Origin: Streptomyces sp. NBC_01341
GTDB taxonomy: Bacteria > Actinomycetota > Actinomycetes > Streptomycetales > Streptomycetaceae
Direction: 5' to 3'
Assembly (NCBI RefSeq): GCF_035946055.1
Contig: NZ_CP108364.1
Coordinates: forward strand, 310,001 to 374,000
DNA: 64,000 bases
Of this stretch, positions 33,359 through 42,198 are shown piece after piece. Every line of letters begins with the position of its first letter. Within the stretch, counting starts at the first letter, position 1. The notes under the pieces were generated by a model. That model had not been told where the DNA came from. It saw nothing but the letters and a program-made list of their open reading frames with translations, and did not search any database. Position numbers and translations under genes: made by a program.

Positions 33359-34471
33359 TCAGCTGCTGTTCCGCACTCCGGGCTGCGGAGAGCTCGGCCG
33401 ACCAGAGCTTCGCTTCGCGGGCATCCTTGAACGAACGGCAACCAGCAGGGCGGCGCCGACGACCCAGATCGCCAGCGTGATCATGGGCATGAGCATGGTT
33501 GTGCCGTCGAAGTAGCTCAGGTTTCCGATGGCCCGGACGGCGGCGCCCGGGGGCAACGCGGCGGAGATGTAGCGGGCGGGGCCGGGCAGCAGGTTGGCCC
33601 CGATGACGGCACCACTGGTGGCATTGCCCAGGGTCAGCAGGATCAGAGTGGCAACGGGAACACCGATCGGACCCATGTACGCCCCGAGAGCCAGGGTCGT
33701 GAACGCGGCGGCAGCTGCCAGCAGTGCCAGCACGATCGCCAGCCGGATGACCGGCGCCGGGACGGCGCCGAAAACCGGCCCCGCCAAGATCGCCGCGAGG
33801 ATGCCTGCGGCGGCGGAGAAGACGGCGATGAGGACGAAACGGTGCCGCAGGGGCAGCACGCTCGTGGCCCCCAGCACGATTTGCCCGACCACGAACCCCG
33901 CGAGAGTGACACCGAAGGAGAGATAGAACCCCGCGAGTCCTCGGGCATCGTATTTCACCAGGGGTACCACGTCGTCGACGGTGAGGCGCTGGTCGGAACC
34001 GTGGGCATAGGCGCGAACGAGCCCCGTCACGATGCCGGTGGTCGACTGCCCGTTGGCTCCGGCGACGTCGAGGTGCAGGGCCCCGCTCGATCCGGAGGAA
34101 CTCAGGGACAGGGACGCCACGACCTCACGGCGTTCGAGCGCCTCTCGCCCGGCAGCGGGCGTAGGGACCTCGATGACGTGCAGGCTGGGCCCCAGCGCTC
34201 GGCGCACCTCCTGGGCCAGTCGGCCGCCGGCCACCGAGACCGGAAGGTCGTGCGGCCGGGGGTCTCGCTGGAGCCCGATGTAGGCGGCGATGAACGCCGC
34301 CAGAATGGTCAGGCCGATCAGCCCCGGTTGCAGCCACGCCCGAGTCGGAACCCGGCTGCGCGTGGGCTCGGCGGTCGCCGCTGGTCCCTCGGCGCCGGCG
34401 TCGGCAGTGCTTCGACCGGAGCGCAAAGGTGCCTCCAAGAGCTGCGGGCGGGACACATAACGTGTGGCCAC
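33359..34471 (-). CDS. ABC-2/YhgE-like multi-pass membrane protein, paralogue 1, 370 aa
   Basis: GTG 34471 is the likely start; further upstream frame is not protein-like. After about 45 disordered residues come one membrane helix (GLIGLTILAAFIAAYIGLQ), an extracytoplasmic alpha/beta domain of about 130 residues, then five C-terminal membrane helices with GLAGFYLSFGVTLAGFVVG and LGNATSGAVIGANLLP. This is the plan of ABC-2-type/YhgE-like exporters without an ATPase of their own. It is clearly paralogous to the protein at 35265-36317 along its full length and points away from the MarR regulator that lies between them. The transported compound is unknown. Confidence 0.72.
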   Translation of the reverse strand: MATRYVSRPQLLEAPLRSGRSTADAGAEGPAATAEPTRSRVPTRAWLQPGLIGLTILAAFIAAYIGLQRDPRPHDLPVSVAGGRLAQEVRRALGPSLHVIEVPTPAAGREALERREVVASLSLSSSGSSGALHLDVAGANGQSTTGIVTGLVRAYAHGSDQRLTVDDVVPLVKYDARGLAGFYLSFGVTLAGFVVGQIVLGATSVLPLRHRFVLIAVFSAAAGILAAILAGPVFGAVPAPVIRLAIVLALLAAAAAFTTLALGAYMGPIGVPVATLILLTLGNATSGAVIGANLLPGPARYISAALPPGAAVRAIGNLSYFDGTTMLMPMITLAIWVVGAALLVAVRSRMPAKRSSGRPSSPQPGVRNSS

Positions 34472-34618
34472 GCGCACGCTTCGTGACCACCGCGAACAGT
34501 GTCGCACCGTCCCCTGTCGGTCGCCGCCCGGCACGTTGCCGGCGCTGTGGGAATGGCCGGGTCCGCTCGTCCGCGCTCCGGGTGCCGAAGCGCGGTCACA
34601 CCCCAGCCGCTGTCGCCT

Positions 34619-35071
34619 TCACTCCGCCCAGGGCTCGAAGCCGGTGCGGAGGACGCCCTCCAGCGATGCACGGAGCTGTGCGGCTTCGCCGACTCCGAAG
34701 CTCTTCTCGAATCGAGCCTGCACGTCGTTCCACAGCGGGAGCGCCGCCCGCATCCGTGCACGGCCTTCCGCCGTGATCATGACGACCCGCACGCGACGGT
34801 CGGCCGCCGACGGCTCGACGGTGACCAAGCCGTCCCGCGCCAGGGGCTTGAGGTTCGACGCCATGGTCGTGCGGTCCATGGCGATCGCGTCGGCAAGACC
34901 GGAGATCGTCATCTCCTCCTCGGCGCCGAGCCTCTGCAGGATGCTGAACTGCGTCGCACGCAGATCGACGGGGGCCAGGGCCTTGTCGTAGGTCGCGCTG
35001 AGGTACCGGGCCGCTTTGCGTAGCGCCAGGTTGTTGCACGCATCCGCGCGGCCGGTCGACGCAGGGGTCAC
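34619..35071 (-). CDS. MarR-family transcriptional regulator, 150 aa
   Basis: GTG 35071 is preceded by GGAGG at ideal spacing; the longer frame is spurious. The winged helix is clear: RATQFSILQRLGAEEEMTI, GLADAIAMDRTTMASNLKPL (recognition helix), and the wing VTVEPSAADRRVRVVMITAEG. Dimerisation helices flank it. MarR repressors leave palindromic sites when they bind phenolic or other small ligands. Sites with the core GAGCATATG occur just upstream of this gene, over the divergent transporter promoter and at the nitrilase promoter at 36607, so it very likely controls itself, the transporter and the nitrilase. Confidence 0.9.
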   Translation of the reverse strand: MTPASTGRADACNNLALRKAARYLSATYDKALAPVDLRATQFSILQRLGAEEEMTISGLADAIAMDRTTMASNLKPLARDGLVTVEPSAADRRVRVVMITAEGRARMRAALPLWNDVQARFEKSFGVGEAAQLRASLEGVLRTGFEPWAE

Positions 35072-35105
35072 GGTTCCTCCAGATCCAGCCCACATCCTAA
35101 CGCCA

Positions 35106-35119
35106 CGAGCATATGCCCG
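35106..35119. promoter_or_regulatory. Half-perfect MarR operator upstream of marR
   Basis: CGAGCATATGCCCG matches the perfect site at 35197 except in the right arm. It lies 35 nt before the MarR start, suited to autoregulation. Confidence 0.5.
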
Positions 35120-35178
35120 TATCTGCGAAGCCACCCACCGGGCGGGCGTGACCAAAGGGCATCTAACGGCACCCACCG

Positions 35179-35210
35179 TTGCCCGGACCTGCAATACGAG
35201 CATATGCTCG
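35179..35210 (+). promoter_or_regulatory. Promoter plus perfect operator for membrane protein paralogue 2
   Basis: TTGCCC (35179-35184) and TATGCT (35203-35208) are 18 nt apart. The palindrome CGAGCATATGCTCG (35197-35210) covers the -10 box, so a bound dimer would block polymerase. The same core and layout recur at 36607-36647. Confidence 0.65.
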
Positions 35211-35264
35211 CACTTTGACCGTGGCGATCCACCCGGCTCCCCGCCTACAGAAGAAGGTCCCGAC

Positions 35265-36317
35265 ATGGAAATCTCCGCCGGATCCGCCTCCGAGGCCGAG
35301 ATCGAACAGGCGACGCCCGCAACAACAGGAGGACGACGTGAACCGGCGCCGACCCCTGGCCGGCCACCGCTGAGGGCCTGGCTCCAGCCGAGCCTGATCG
35401 CACTGGTCGTCGTGGCAGCCTTCATCGCCTGCTATGTCGGGTTGCAGCGCGATCCACAGGCACACCACATCCCCGTCGCCGTGACAGGGCCGGACCTGCC
35501 GGGCGAGATACGCCAGGCTCTCGGCGACGCAGTCGACGTGCATCCGGTCCCGGACGCGGAGGCTGCACGGCGCGCCGTGCAGCGACATGACGTCACGGCG
35601 GCCATCAGCGCGAGCGGACCCCACACACTTCGCCTGGCGATCGCGGGAGCCGCGGGCAAGTCCACCGCCTCGGCCGTGAGCAGCCTGGTCGAGGCCTACG
35701 CCCATGGTGCGGGTGAAGAGCTCCGCACCGAGGACGTCGTCCCTCTGGCACGGTTCGACACCCGGGGCCTCGCCGGCTTCTACGTCGCCTTCGGAGTCTC
35801 CCTGGCCGGTTTCGTCCTCGGTTCGAACACCCTCGGCCTGTCCGCCGTCATGCGCCTGCGCCATCGGCTCTGGCTGCTGGGTGGCACCTCCCTGGCCATC
35901 GGCATCGTGGCCGCGATCCTGGTCGGACCGGTCCTGCACGCCGTCCCCGCCCCGGTCGCCCCACTCATGGCGACGCTCGGCCTCCTGGCAGCCGCGGCCG
36001 CGTTCACCACCACGTTCCTGGGCAGCTACCTCGGGCCGGTCGGGCTCCCGATCACCACGCTCCTCATACTCACGGTCGGGAACGCGACCAGCGGCGCCGT
36101 CATCGGTGCCGATCTGCTGCCGGCAGCCGCCCGGTCCGTGTCGGCGCTCCTGCCGCCCGGCGCGGCCGTCCGGGCCATCACCGACCTGAGCTACTTCAAC
36201 GGAGCGCACATAGCCGGACCCGCGATCACTCTGGCCCTGTGGGCCGCGTCGGCGGCACTCCTCATCGGCCTGCACCCCCGCCTGACGCGGCGCCGCGCCA
36301 AGAACGACGCAGCGTGA
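35265..36317 (+). CDS. ABC-2/YhgE-like multi-pass membrane protein, paralogue 2, 350 aa
   Basis: ATG 35265 follows AAGG. The architecture repeats that of the gene at 33359-34471: disordered start, helix (SLIALVVVAAFIACYVGLQ), soluble domain, then five helices including GLAGFYVAFGVSLAGFVLG and VGNATSGAVIGADLLPAA. Shared blocks such as LPPGAAVRAI-x-x-LSYF-G show recent common origin. It is divergent from the MarR gene and its promoter carries the MarR-type operator, so it is probably an inducible efflux-type membrane protein. It has no ATPase partner nearby. Confidence 0.75.
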   Translation: MEISAGSASEAEIEQATPATTGGRREPAPTPGRPPLRAWLQPSLIALVVVAAFIACYVGLQRDPQAHHIPVAVTGPDLPGEIRQALGDAVDVHPVPDAEAARRAVQRHDVTAAISASGPHTLRLAIAGAAGKSTASAVSSLVEAYAHGAGEELRTEDVVPLARFDTRGLAGFYVAFGVSLAGFVLGSNTLGLSAVMRLRHRLWLLGGTSLAIGIVAAILVGPVLHAVPAPVAPLMATLGLLAAAAAFTTTFLGSYLGPVGLPITTLLILTVGNATSGAVIGADLLPAAARSVSALLPPGAAVRAITDLSYFNGAHIAGPAITLALWAASAALLIGLHPRLTRRRAKNDAA

Positions 36318-36606
36318 CGCCGCCGTGGCAGTCGACCGGAGCCACCCCAGATCCGCCCGCCGATGACCGGGCGACGACAGCCTGACCACCTGGGCGGCAT
36401 GAGCTCCGGACCTCTTGCCCTTCAGGCGACTCCGTAGCCGCCGAGCGGGGCCGCACGCGACACGTGCGCCTCGCCGTAAAGCTCAGGTGGAGGGTCGGGG
36501 GACCCGGGGATCGACGGACGCCGACGACAGCACTTCTCACCTGCTCATCCTGGCCGCTCGCCCACCGGCGGCGATGACCGGACAGCACTCCCCCAGGCTG
36601 GGATCC

Positions 36607-36647
36607 TTGACGACCGGTAAATAGGAGCATATGCTCCTATTTACCGG
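36607..36647 (+). promoter_or_regulatory. Nitrilase promoter with a 34-bp perfect palindrome
   Basis: TTGACG (36607-36612) and TATGCT (36630-36635) are exactly 17 nt apart. A perfect palindrome spans 36614-36647; its left arm is CCGGTAAATAGGAGCAT, and its centre GAGCATATGCTC is identical to the operator at 35198-35209. The operator covers the -10 box and the transcription start. This is the best promoter/operator in the window. Confidence 0.75.
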
Positions 36648-36845
36648 ATGCTGTTCGTCTCGCCTTTCCCGGAAGGCGAGAGCCGGGGTGACCGTCGCGA
36701 CGCGAGGGCCCCGCCGAGCCGGACCGATTCATCAAGCACACGGACGACCGTCGGCGCCATCCCCGGTGCGCGTGGGTCCGGCAATCGCGCATCAGCACCA
36801 CCCATCACCTTGCGTGGATCACGCATCGAGAACAGGAGCACCACC

Positions 36846-37817
36846 ATGACCAGTGTGAAAGCTGCCGCTGTCCAGATCAGCCCCGTGCTGTACAGCCGCG
36901 CCGGCACGATCGACAAGGTTGTGAAGAAGATCGGCGAACTCGGCCGTATGGGCGTCGAGTTCGCGGTATTCCCCGAGACAGTCGTCCCCTACTACCCCTA
37001 CTTCTCGTTCCTCCAGGCGCCGTACACCATGGCCAAGGAACACCTGCGTCTGCTCGAGGAGTCGGTGACCGTCCCGTCCGCCGAGACCCACGCGATCGCC
37101 GAAGCCGCACGCCAAGCACACATGGTCGTCTCGATCGGCGTCAACGAACGCGACGGTGGCAGCATCTACAACACGCAGCTGCTGTTCGACGCGGACGGCA
37201 CACTGATCCAGCGCCGCCGCAAGATCACGCCGACCTATCACGAGCGGATGGTCTGGGGACAGGGCGACGCGTCGGGCCTGCGAGCGGTGGAAAGCACCGT
37301 CGGTCGCATCGGGCAGCTCGCCTGCTGGGAGCACTACCTGCCTCTGGCACGGCATGCCCTGATCGCCGACGGCGAGCAGATCCACGCCGCGATGTACCCC
37401 GGCGCCTTCGGCGGTCCCCTCTTCGCCGAGCAGATGGAGATCAGCATCCGCCAGCACGCCCTGGAATCGGCCGCCTTCGTCGTCAACGCCACCGCATGGC
37501 TCGATGCCGACCAGCAGGCGCAGATCGCCAAGGACACCGGCGGGCCGGCCGGTGCCGTATCCGGAGGGTTCTTCACGGCCATCGTCGACCCGGAGGGCCG
37601 CATCATCGGTGAGCCGCTGACGTCCGGTGAGGGAGAAGTGATAGCCGACCTGGACTTCTCCCTGATCGATGCGCGCAAGCGCCTCATGGACGGGCGTGGC
37701 CACTACAGCCGCCCGGAACTGCTCAGCCTGCAGATCGACCGCACTCCGACCGCACACCTCCACGAGCGCGGTGCCCAGGCGCCACAGAAGTCCGACCTTC
37801 CCGCTGAGGTCAAGTGA
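36846..37817 (+). CDS. Nitrilase, 323 aa
   Basis: ATG 36846 follows GGAG. The carbon-nitrogen hydrolase triad is complete: Glu44 ([15 protein letters not shown]), Lys126 ([18 protein letters not shown]) and Cys160 ([15 protein letters not shown]). The CWEHY form is typical of true nitrilases rather than amidases, so it should convert a nitrile to acid and ammonia; aromatic or arylaliphatic nitriles are usual substrates. Its leader is about 200 nt, and the promoter at 36607 carries the MarR operator, linking nitrile breakdown to the MarR-controlled transporter. Length and fold are normal. Confidence 0.92.
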   Translation: MTSVKAAAVQISPVLYSRAGTIDKVVKKIGELGRMGVEFAVFPETVVPYYPYFSFLQAPYTMAKEHLRLLEESVTVPSAETHAIAEAARQAHMVVSIGVNERDGGSIYNTQLLFDADGTLIQRRRKITPTYHERMVWGQGDASGLRAVESTVGRIGQLACWEHYLPLARHALIADGEQIHAAMYPGAFGGPLFAEQMEISIRQHALESAAFVVNATAWLDADQQAQIAKDTGGPAGAVSGGFFTAIVDPEGRIIGEPLTSGEGEVIADLDFSLIDARKRLMDGRGHYSRPELLSLQIDRTPTAHLHERGAQAPQKSDLPAEVK

Positions 37818-37883
37818 CGTCGCTCCGCCGCGGTGCCGACTGACCGCGGGAGGGCCGTTCGACCGGGCGGGAAAGCTTCCCGG

Positions 37884-38390
37884 TCAACGCCTGTTCTTCC
37901 GTGCGATGGACGCGTTGAGACACGTGGCGAATCCGCACCAGGCCGCGTAGGGGATCAGCGCCAGAGCGGATGCGCGGTCGACCCTCGCCGTACGGGCGAT
38001 CAGCTCGGCGTTGCTCACGTCGAGGAGTGCGGTCCCCATCAGTCCTGCCTTCGTGCTGCGCAGACGGAAGAACAGGACGTTCCATGTCGTGTTCAGCGTG
38101 AGGTTGACCCCGAGACTCATGGCCAGGGTCTTGCGCTCCTCGGCGCGGGCCGCGAGGAGGGCTCGACCACCGGCCCAGGCGATACTCGCGTAGAGCGGAG
38201 TCCACACCGCCCCGAACGCCCAGGCGGGCGGCTGCCAGGAGGGCTTGGACAACGAGCGGTACCAGTGCGTGTCCGGAGCGACCGCCCAGCTCCCGGCGAC
38301 AGCGGCCACCGTCACTGCCGCCGCGGAGCCCGCGTAGGTCTTCCAGCGGCCCGACGACGGCTGCCGCTCGCCCTCTCTCATCAGCCTCAT
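37884..38390 (-). CDS. TspO/MBR family membrane protein, 168 aa
   Basis: Five membrane helices are visible. Family landmarks are WYRSLSKPSWQPPAWAFGAVW (near residue 43 on), the WxxLY-like segment TPLYASIAWAGGRALL, and LNTTWNVLFFRLRS. TspO proteins bind porphyrins and related ligands and are tied to oxidative stress. ATG 38390 is used; ATG 38381 is an alternative that removes three residues. It is convergent with the nitrilase gene and probably transcribed alone. Confidence 0.9.
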   Translation of the reverse strand: MRLMREGERQPSSGRWKTYAGSAAAVTVAAVAGSWAVAPDTHWYRSLSKPSWQPPAWAFGAVWTPLYASIAWAGGRALLAARAEERKTLAMSLGVNLTLNTTWNVLFFRLRSTKAGLMGTALLDVSNAELIARTARVDRASALALIPYAAWCGFATCLNASIARKNRR

Positions 38391-38621
38391 GCCACTACCC
38401 CTACCCGCTCCGGCTCGGGTGACCGCCTGTCCGAACCGGTCACCGCCTCGGGATGCACAACCGCGCCCTCGGCGCTACGGTCCCGGCAGGACGTGGCGGC
38501 CGACCGATTTGCGCTGGAGCGCACTCGAAGGGGGACCATCGGACATCGCTGCTCCGGCATCGTGCCGGAGGTGCGGTCCTCCCGAGCGGCCCAGGCCGCG
38601 CTGACGAATGCGAGTGTTCTC

Positions 38622-39470
38622 ATGACAGACAAGACCGTAGTGATCACCGGCACCTCCAGCGGAATCGGCCTGGAGACGGCCGTCCGCTCCGCTCGCTCCG
38701 GATGGCGTGTCGTCGCCACCATGCGCGATCTGGGCAAGGCGGACGCGCTGAGGGCGGCGGCAGCGGCAGCGGGCGTGACCGAACGCGTCGAGGTCCGTCG
38801 CCTCGACGTGACCGACCCCGGCTCGGCGGCGGAGTGCCTGGCAGCGGTTGTCTCCGATCACGGAGCCCTGCACGCACTGGTCAACAACGCGGGCTCCGGT
38901 CACGTGGGCACGCTGGAGATCGACGGAGTCGACGCGGCCAGGCGGGTGATGGAGGTGAACTTCTTCGGCGTACTGAATGCGACCGCCGCTGCCATGCCCC
39001 ATCTTCGCGCCTCCGGCGGCCGCGTGCTCACCGTCACGAGTGTCGGCGGCGTGGTGGGACAGCCCTTCAATGAGGCGTACTGCGCGGCCAAGTTCGCGGT
39101 CGAGGGGTACATGGAGTCCCTGGCGCCCGTCGCGGCGACCGTGGGCGTGCGAGTGACACTGATCGAGCCGGCCGCCGTCGCCAGCGAGTTCGTCGCCAAC
39201 GTCGGCATTCCCGACGACCGGAACGAGCTGCTGGAGCGCATGGGCCCGTACGCCCCGGCTCTGGACGCCTATCTGATCCGTACCGCCGGAGCATTCGCGC
39301 ATGCGCAGCCGGCGGCGGACGCCGCGGCGGCGATCGTCGCGGCGCTCGACTCGGACGAGCCGCCGGTACGGGCCCAGACCTCGGACGCCGCGCGCACGTT
39401 CATCACGCCGAAGCTGGCCGACCCCGACGGCTCTCGCGTCCTCGGCATGACCAGCACCTGGGTGGCCTGA
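38622..39470 (+). CDS. Short-chain dehydrogenase/reductase (classical SDR), 282 aa
   Basis: The cofactor motif TGTSSGIG (10-17) opens the protein; NNAG is at 88-91; the catalytic Ser140, Tyr153 and Lys157 (YCAAK) are present. The C-terminal part is longer than in minimal SDRs, as in oxidoreductases of the retinol/steroid-like SDR group. Substrate is unknown. ATG 38622 lacks a strong ribosome site, so the exact start is a little uncertain. It faces an FAD monooxygenase gene 30 nt away. Confidence 0.88.
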   Translation: MTDKTVVITGTSSGIGLETAVRSARSGWRVVATMRDLGKADALRAAAAAAGVTERVEVRRLDVTDPGSAAECLAAVVSDHGALHALVNNAGSGHVGTLEIDGVDAARRVMEVNFFGVLNATAAAMPHLRASGGRVLTVTSVGGVVGQPFNEAYCAAKFAVEGYMESLAPVAATVGVRVTLIEPAAVASEFVANVGIPDDRNELLERMGPYAPALDAYLIRTAGAFAHAQPAADAAAAIVAALDSDEPPVRAQTSDAARTFITPKLADPDGSRVLGMTSTWVA

Positions 39471-39500
39471 CCCCCCGGAGGGGGCCGCGCACCGCTCCGG

Positions 39501-40604
39501 CTACGGAAGTGCGTGCAGCGGGGCGTGATTGGCCTTGAACATGCGTTCCCCCGCACGGCGAAGAGTGAAGTCGCGCAGGAAGGTGGGCAGGTTGCGGGCC
39601 TTGTCACGGCGATGGTTCTGCGAGACCACCCAGGCGACTCGCTCGCCTCGACGGGTCTGGAACGCGTCGAGTGCCGCGGCGACATCCTGCGTCGTCCCGA
39701 GCGAGTCGGCGAGGACCACGGCGTCTTCGATGGCCATCGCGCCGCCCTGGGCCATGCTCGGGGAGAAGGTATGGGCCGCGTCGCCGATCAGGACAACGCC
39801 CGGCTGCGTCCAGACCGTGTTCGCGCTCTCGCGCAATGCGGCGAAGTGAGCGTCCGCCCCCTGTTCCAGCAGGCGTGGGACCGGGCCGGCGAAGTCCGAG
39901 AACAGCGTGCGCCAGTCACCTACCGGAGCGGTCGCGGCCGCGCTGTTGATGTCGGCGTAGCAATAGACCCGGCCGGCTCCCAGCTGCACCGTCAGGAATG
40001 TCCGGCCTCGGTCGCCCAGGCGCGCGGTCCAGTCCGTGATGCCGGGAATCGTGGTGTCGTCGGCGATGAACCGCCAGCACACCTGCCCCAGGAAGCGCGG
40101 CTCCGGACCACCGAAGCGGGTACGCCGTACAGCGGAGCTGATTCCGTCCGCGCCGACCACCAGATCGTACGAGCGGGTGGCGCCGTCAGTGAACGTCACG
40201 GTCCCGTCGTGGCCCACCTCGGTCACGGCGGTGTCGTGACGCACGATCGCGCCGTCGACGGCACCGCGCAGCACCTGGTGCAGCTCGGCGCGGGTGATGG
40301 CCAGGCAGGGACCGACCTCACCCCAGATCCGGGTCACGTCGAACTCGGCGAGCGGGCGACCGCGGTGGTCGAGGAGCCGCTGCCGCCCCACGGGGGATGC
40401 CAGATCGGCGACCTCGTCCCCCACACCGATGGTCCTGAGGGCACGGACGGCGTTCGCGGGGAGGTAGATCCCCGCACCGAGGGCCTGGGCCGACTCCGCA
40501 CGCCGCTCGACGACGTCCGCCGAGAACCCCCTGTCGAGGAGCGCCTTGGCCAGAGCCATGCCGGAGATTCCGGCTCCGACGATCAGAATGCGAGGACTGC
40601 TCAC
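39501..40604 (-). CDS. FAD-dependent monooxygenase, PHBH-type, 367 aa
   Basis: GTG 40604 starts the Rossmann segment ILIVGAGISGMALAKALL (GxGxxG). The second FAD motif VLIGDAAHTFSPSMAQGG and the DG-like motif LVVGADGISSAVRR are intact, the pattern of class A aromatic hydroxylases. The length is slightly shorter than the usual 380-420. It should add one oxygen to an aromatic or polyketide-type substrate using NAD(P)H. It is convergent with the SDR and shows no operon partner. Confidence 0.88.
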   Translation of the reverse strand: MSSPRILIVGAGISGMALAKALLDRGFSADVVERRAESAQALGAGIYLPANAVRALRTIGVGDEVADLASPVGRQRLLDHRGRPLAEFDVTRIWGEVGPCLAITRAELHQVLRGAVDGAIVRHDTAVTEVGHDGTVTFTDGATRSYDLVVGADGISSAVRRTRFGGPEPRFLGQVCWRFIADDTTIPGITDWTARLGDRGRTFLTVQLGAGRVYCYADINSAAATAPVGDWRTLFSDFAGPVPRLLEQGADAHFAALRESANTVWTQPGVVLIGDAAHTFSPSMAQGGAMAIEDAVVLADSLGTTQDVAAALDAFQTRRGERVAWVVSQNHRRDKARNLPTFLRDFTLRRAGERMFKANHAPLHALP

Positions 40605-41179
40605 AGCAGGTCACCCTTCGGCAGCGGTCGAGAACGGCAAGGTGCGGCCGGAGCCACGCGGACGCGTGAGCGTGGTCGATCGGCGCCGTGCCGGCCCCTG
40701 GATCGCGCCTGCCGGCAGCTCGCTCGTACCACCGCTTACCCCGGCGAATCGGTCCACACAGACCACGAGACACGTCCGCCGAAAGTTCAGTGCGCAACGT
40801 TCCGCCGGAACACGGCAGGCTCCCGTCAGACCTCGCCCGCCTCTTCCGGCGCGAGCACGGGCAGCAGTTGCCGCATCCCGACGAGCAGTCCGCCGCTGAC
40901 CGCGATGGCCGCGGTGTCCGGTTGGCTGTGCAGCCGCCTCAGGCGGCCATCCCCGCTCCGGCCGCCTCGAGCACCTGAACTGCGGTCGCCCGTTCGGGAC
41001 CGGAGTGACGCAGGGCTCTGCTCGCGCTCCGTGCGCAGGGTTCGTGGCGTGAGTGCCTTCACCGTGACCTGCTGGGGGGTGCACCGGATACGACCGGTGC
41101 GGTGTCGCGGATGTCCGGCGGAGTCCGGGCCGCCGGCATGCCAGGCCGGCCGGCCCGGAGCTCCGCGTACCGCATCTGC
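40605..41179. other. 575-nt interval without a supportable gene
   Basis: Minus-strand frames around 40826-41060 have short protein-like stretches (for example AVQVLEAAGAGMAA before a stop near 40937) but no start, ribosome site or recognised family. They may be a decayed gene, but I cannot support one. Confidence 0.4.
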
Positions 41180-41980
41180 TCAGCGTTCCGCGATGTGTTC
41201 TCCCAGGCGCAATTCGAGTTCGCCCGGCTGCTGCATCCCGCGCTCGAGCAGGCGACGGATCCGTTCAGCCGCTTCCGGCCAGGTCAGGGACGCGCGGAAG
41301 GTGTTCTGACCGGCCAGCAGATCATCCTCGGCGGGCAGGGTGGACCGGTCGATCAGGGCCTTCACCTCGGCCAGCGGCCGCCGGTCGAAGGACGCGATGC
41401 GCGTGGCGACCCGGTCCACGTAGGCGTCCAGTTCGGCGTCGGGCAGTGCACGGTTGATCCAGCCGTACCGCTCGGCCGTCTCCGCGTCGAAGTCGTCTGC
41501 CGCCGCGATGATCTCCAGAGCACGCCCACGTCCCACCAGAAGGGGGAGCCGCTCCGTGGCCCCGCCGCCCGGAGTGATCCCTGCGCCCACTTCCGGCTGC
41601 CCCAGGACGGCCTTCTCCTTGCTGGCGAAACGCATGTCGCAGGCCAGCGTGAACTCGTTGCCGACCCCACGCGCACGGCCACGGATCGAGGCGATGCTGA
41701 TGACCCGAGAACGAGCCATCCGCGCCGCGGTTTCGAGCCAAGGCGGGCCCGTGTAGGGCTCCTTCGGTGGCACCAGGTCGAAGTGCGCGAGGAAGTAGTC
41801 GGGATTCGCGCTGTCGAAGACCACGACCTTCAGGTCTTGATCCGCTTCCATCCGGTCAACCAGGTCGGCGAGCGCTGCGAACGTATCGAAGGACACCAGG
41901 TTGATCGGCGGACTGTCGAAGGTCACACGCCAGTACGACGCGGACCGCTGCACCACCCTGAACGGGGAGGACGTAGTCAT
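41180..41980 (-). CDS. Enoyl-CoA hydratase/isomerase (crotonase) family protein, 266 aa
   Basis: ATG 41980 gives the normal crotonase start; two earlier ATGs (41989, 41998) add a few residues. Oxyanion-hole regions are recognisable (FDSANPDYFLAHFDLV; RGRARGVGNEFTLACDMRFAS), but the usual Glu pair of hydratases is only partly clear (PEVGAGITPGGGATERLP). It may act on an unusual acyl-CoA or be a non-hydratase member. A 14-bp inverted repeat lies just upstream. It stands alone between an empty interval and the YihY gene. Confidence 0.85.
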   Translation of the reverse strand: MTTSSPFRVVQRSASYWRVTFDSPPINLVSFDTFAALADLVDRMEADQDLKVVVFDSANPDYFLAHFDLVPPKEPYTGPPWLETAARMARSRVISIASIRGRARGVGNEFTLACDMRFASKEKAVLGQPEVGAGITPGGGATERLPLLVGRGRALEIIAAADDFDAETAERYGWINRALPDAELDAYVDRVATRIASFDRRPLAEVKALIDRSTLPAEDDLLAGQNTFRASLTWPEAAERIRRLLERGMQQPGELELRLGEHIAER

Positions 41981-41994
41981 GGGCAGCATCCTAT

Positions 41995-42008
41995 GCACAT
42001 GTTTGTGC
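41995..42008. promoter_or_regulatory. Inverted repeat upstream of the crotonase gene
   Basis: GCACA-TGTT-TGTGC sits 15 nt before the crotonase start, where a repressor could block initiation. No regulator gene is adjacent. Confidence 0.35.
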
Positions 42009-42198
42009 TCATTTGACGCGTTCGGTGACGAGCTGCGCCGACGTCGCGACGTCCCCGGCGGAGCGAAGTGGCCACTCGGTCGGCAAGACCGGTTCTCGCC
42101 GACCGCGGACGAGCGGACGGTCGGCCGGTCCCGTCTCCGTGAGTGTCCGGCGCCGCGCCCTCACGCGGCAGGCGCCCGGACCGTGGTAATCGACAGAG

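Noticed and set aside
40826..41062. 78-residue minus-strand frame in the gap between the FAD monooxygenase and the crotonase
   Set aside because: It has short protein-like stretches but no ribosome site, no known family and an alternate frame that looks equally good.
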